Positions 63,597-64,000 of a DNA stretch of 64,000 bases are shown piece by piece. The translations under genes were made by a program, and so were the position numbers. Every line of letters begins with the position of its first letter. Position 1 is the stretch's first letter. The notes beneath the pieces are model-generated. The model was not told where the DNA came from. It saw only the letters and a list, made by a program, of their open reading frames with translations, and made no database searches. Source of the DNA: Nocardioidaceae bacterium UBA4001 (GTDB lineage: Bacteria; Actinomycetota; Actinomycetes; Propionibacteriales; Nocardioidaceae). The stretch spans positions 1-64,000 of the forward strand of contig DGBP01000076.1 of NCBI GenBank assembly GCA_002384855.1. The letters are read 5' to 3'.

Positions 63597-64000
63597 CGGC
63601 TCTCCTGGGTGCTCGGCCGCGCGAGCGGCATGGACAGACGTACCTCGGTCCCCTCGCCCGGGGCGGACCGGACGTGCGCCGACCCGCCGTGGCGCTCCAT
63701 GCGGTCGATGATGCTGCGGCGGACACCGAGCCGGTCGTCCGCGACGGCCTCCGGGTCGAACCCCGCACCGCGGTCCCGGACGAAGACCTCGACGAGGCGG
63801 TCGGTCGCCTCGGCGTAGACATCGACCTTCCCGGCGGCTGAGTGCTTCGCCGCGTTCACCATGGCCTCGCGAGCGGCGAGCACGACCGGCAGGGCGACCT
63901 CGCCGAGCTCGGCGTCGCCCACGGTCACCACCTCGATGGGGACGCCGTGCACGTCCTCCACCTCGGCCGCCGTCGCGCGCAACGATCCGGCCAGGGACGT
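63593..64000 (-). CDS. Sensor histidine kinase, C-terminal part (cut by the right edge)
   Basis: The final 135 residues of a HisKA_3-type kinase are visible. The HATPase domain has the N box AAREAMVNAAKHSAAG and the G1 box VRDRGAGFDPEAV, then GVRRSIIDRMERHGGSAHV. The N-terminal sensor part lies beyond base 64000. In related genomes, kinases with a PspC domain pair with such regulators, but that part cannot be seen here. Confidence 0.85.
   Translation of the reverse strand, partial: TSLAGSLRATAAEVEDVHGVPIEVVTVGDAELGEVALPVVLAAREAMVNAAKHSAAGKVDVYAEATDRLVEVFVRDRGAGFDPEAVADDRLGVRRSIIDRMERHGGSAHVRSAPGEGTEVRLSMPLARPSTQESR

Overview
The window is high-GC actinobacterial DNA, most like Nocardioides or another Nocardioidaceae. 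The signs are the GC-rich codon use, many GTG and TTG starts, families largely confined to Actinobacteria (SCO4848-like, DUF3017, DUF6350, SigE-type sigma factors), and a gene order that recalls the Streptomyces coelicolor core from pcrA through sucCD, purNH, folD, mdh, icd, trpS and sdh to a nucleoside ABC transporter. That comparison is from memory and was not searched.

Layout. 1-7.5 kb (minus): a cut cytochrome P450, cytidine deaminase, a four-gene nucleoside-type ABC importer (BMP lipoprotein, double ATPase, two permeases) and an M20 amidohydrolase. 7.6-12.7 kb: the large subunit of a B12-dependent acyl-CoA mutase (minus), then sdhCDAB (plus). 12.8-17.7 kb: a quinol-type nitric oxide reductase with a Cys-rich membrane protein, a slipin and a small membrane protein, then an OsmC protein. 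17.7-27.2 kb: threonine-dehydratase-like enzyme, SCO4848-like and YihY membrane proteins, 2'-5' RNA ligase-like protein, trpS, CNNM/CorC protein, tandem GNAT, a broken methyltransferase and monomeric icd. 27.2-29.0 kb: a deleted DUF2231 remnant and mdh.

29.0-46.3 kb is an accessory block between mdh and DUF3017/folD. It carries a Calvin-Benson-Bassham (CBB) module in two parts: cbbL-cbbS-cbbX with divergent cbbR and a class I aldolase, and rpe-tkt-prk facing a divergent two-component system. Next to cbbX is a second class I aldolase homologue that has lost the Schiff-base lysine and most other catalytic residues but keeps the phosphate-binding ones. A near-identical motif (CCCTCARGGGTGAGTCGC) lies 60-80 bp before the active aldolase and rpe, and a variant lies before the pseudo-aldolase. 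Between the two parts lie a WYL regulator, an alpha/beta hydrolase, a sugar acetyltransferase, a thioesterase and a decayed ABC exporter.

46.3-58 kb returns to core genes (DUF3017, folD, purH, purN, DUF6350, sucD, sucC), interrupted by kynureninase flanked by two related sigma-factor loci. One is a normal sigma plus membrane-protein pair; the other fuses a sigma-like domain, a membrane helix and a large outer domain in one chain. 58-64 kb: a free B12-binding mutase subunit (probable partner of the mutase 50 kb away), an M23 peptidase, pcrA, a small membrane protein and a NarL-type response regulator with its cut histidine kinase.

No rRNA, tRNA, CRISPR array, insertion sequence or prophage was recognised. 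The strongest leads are the pseudo-aldolase, the shared CBB motif, the sigma-membrane fusion and the membrane-anchored transposase-like cysteine module beside the NO reductase.
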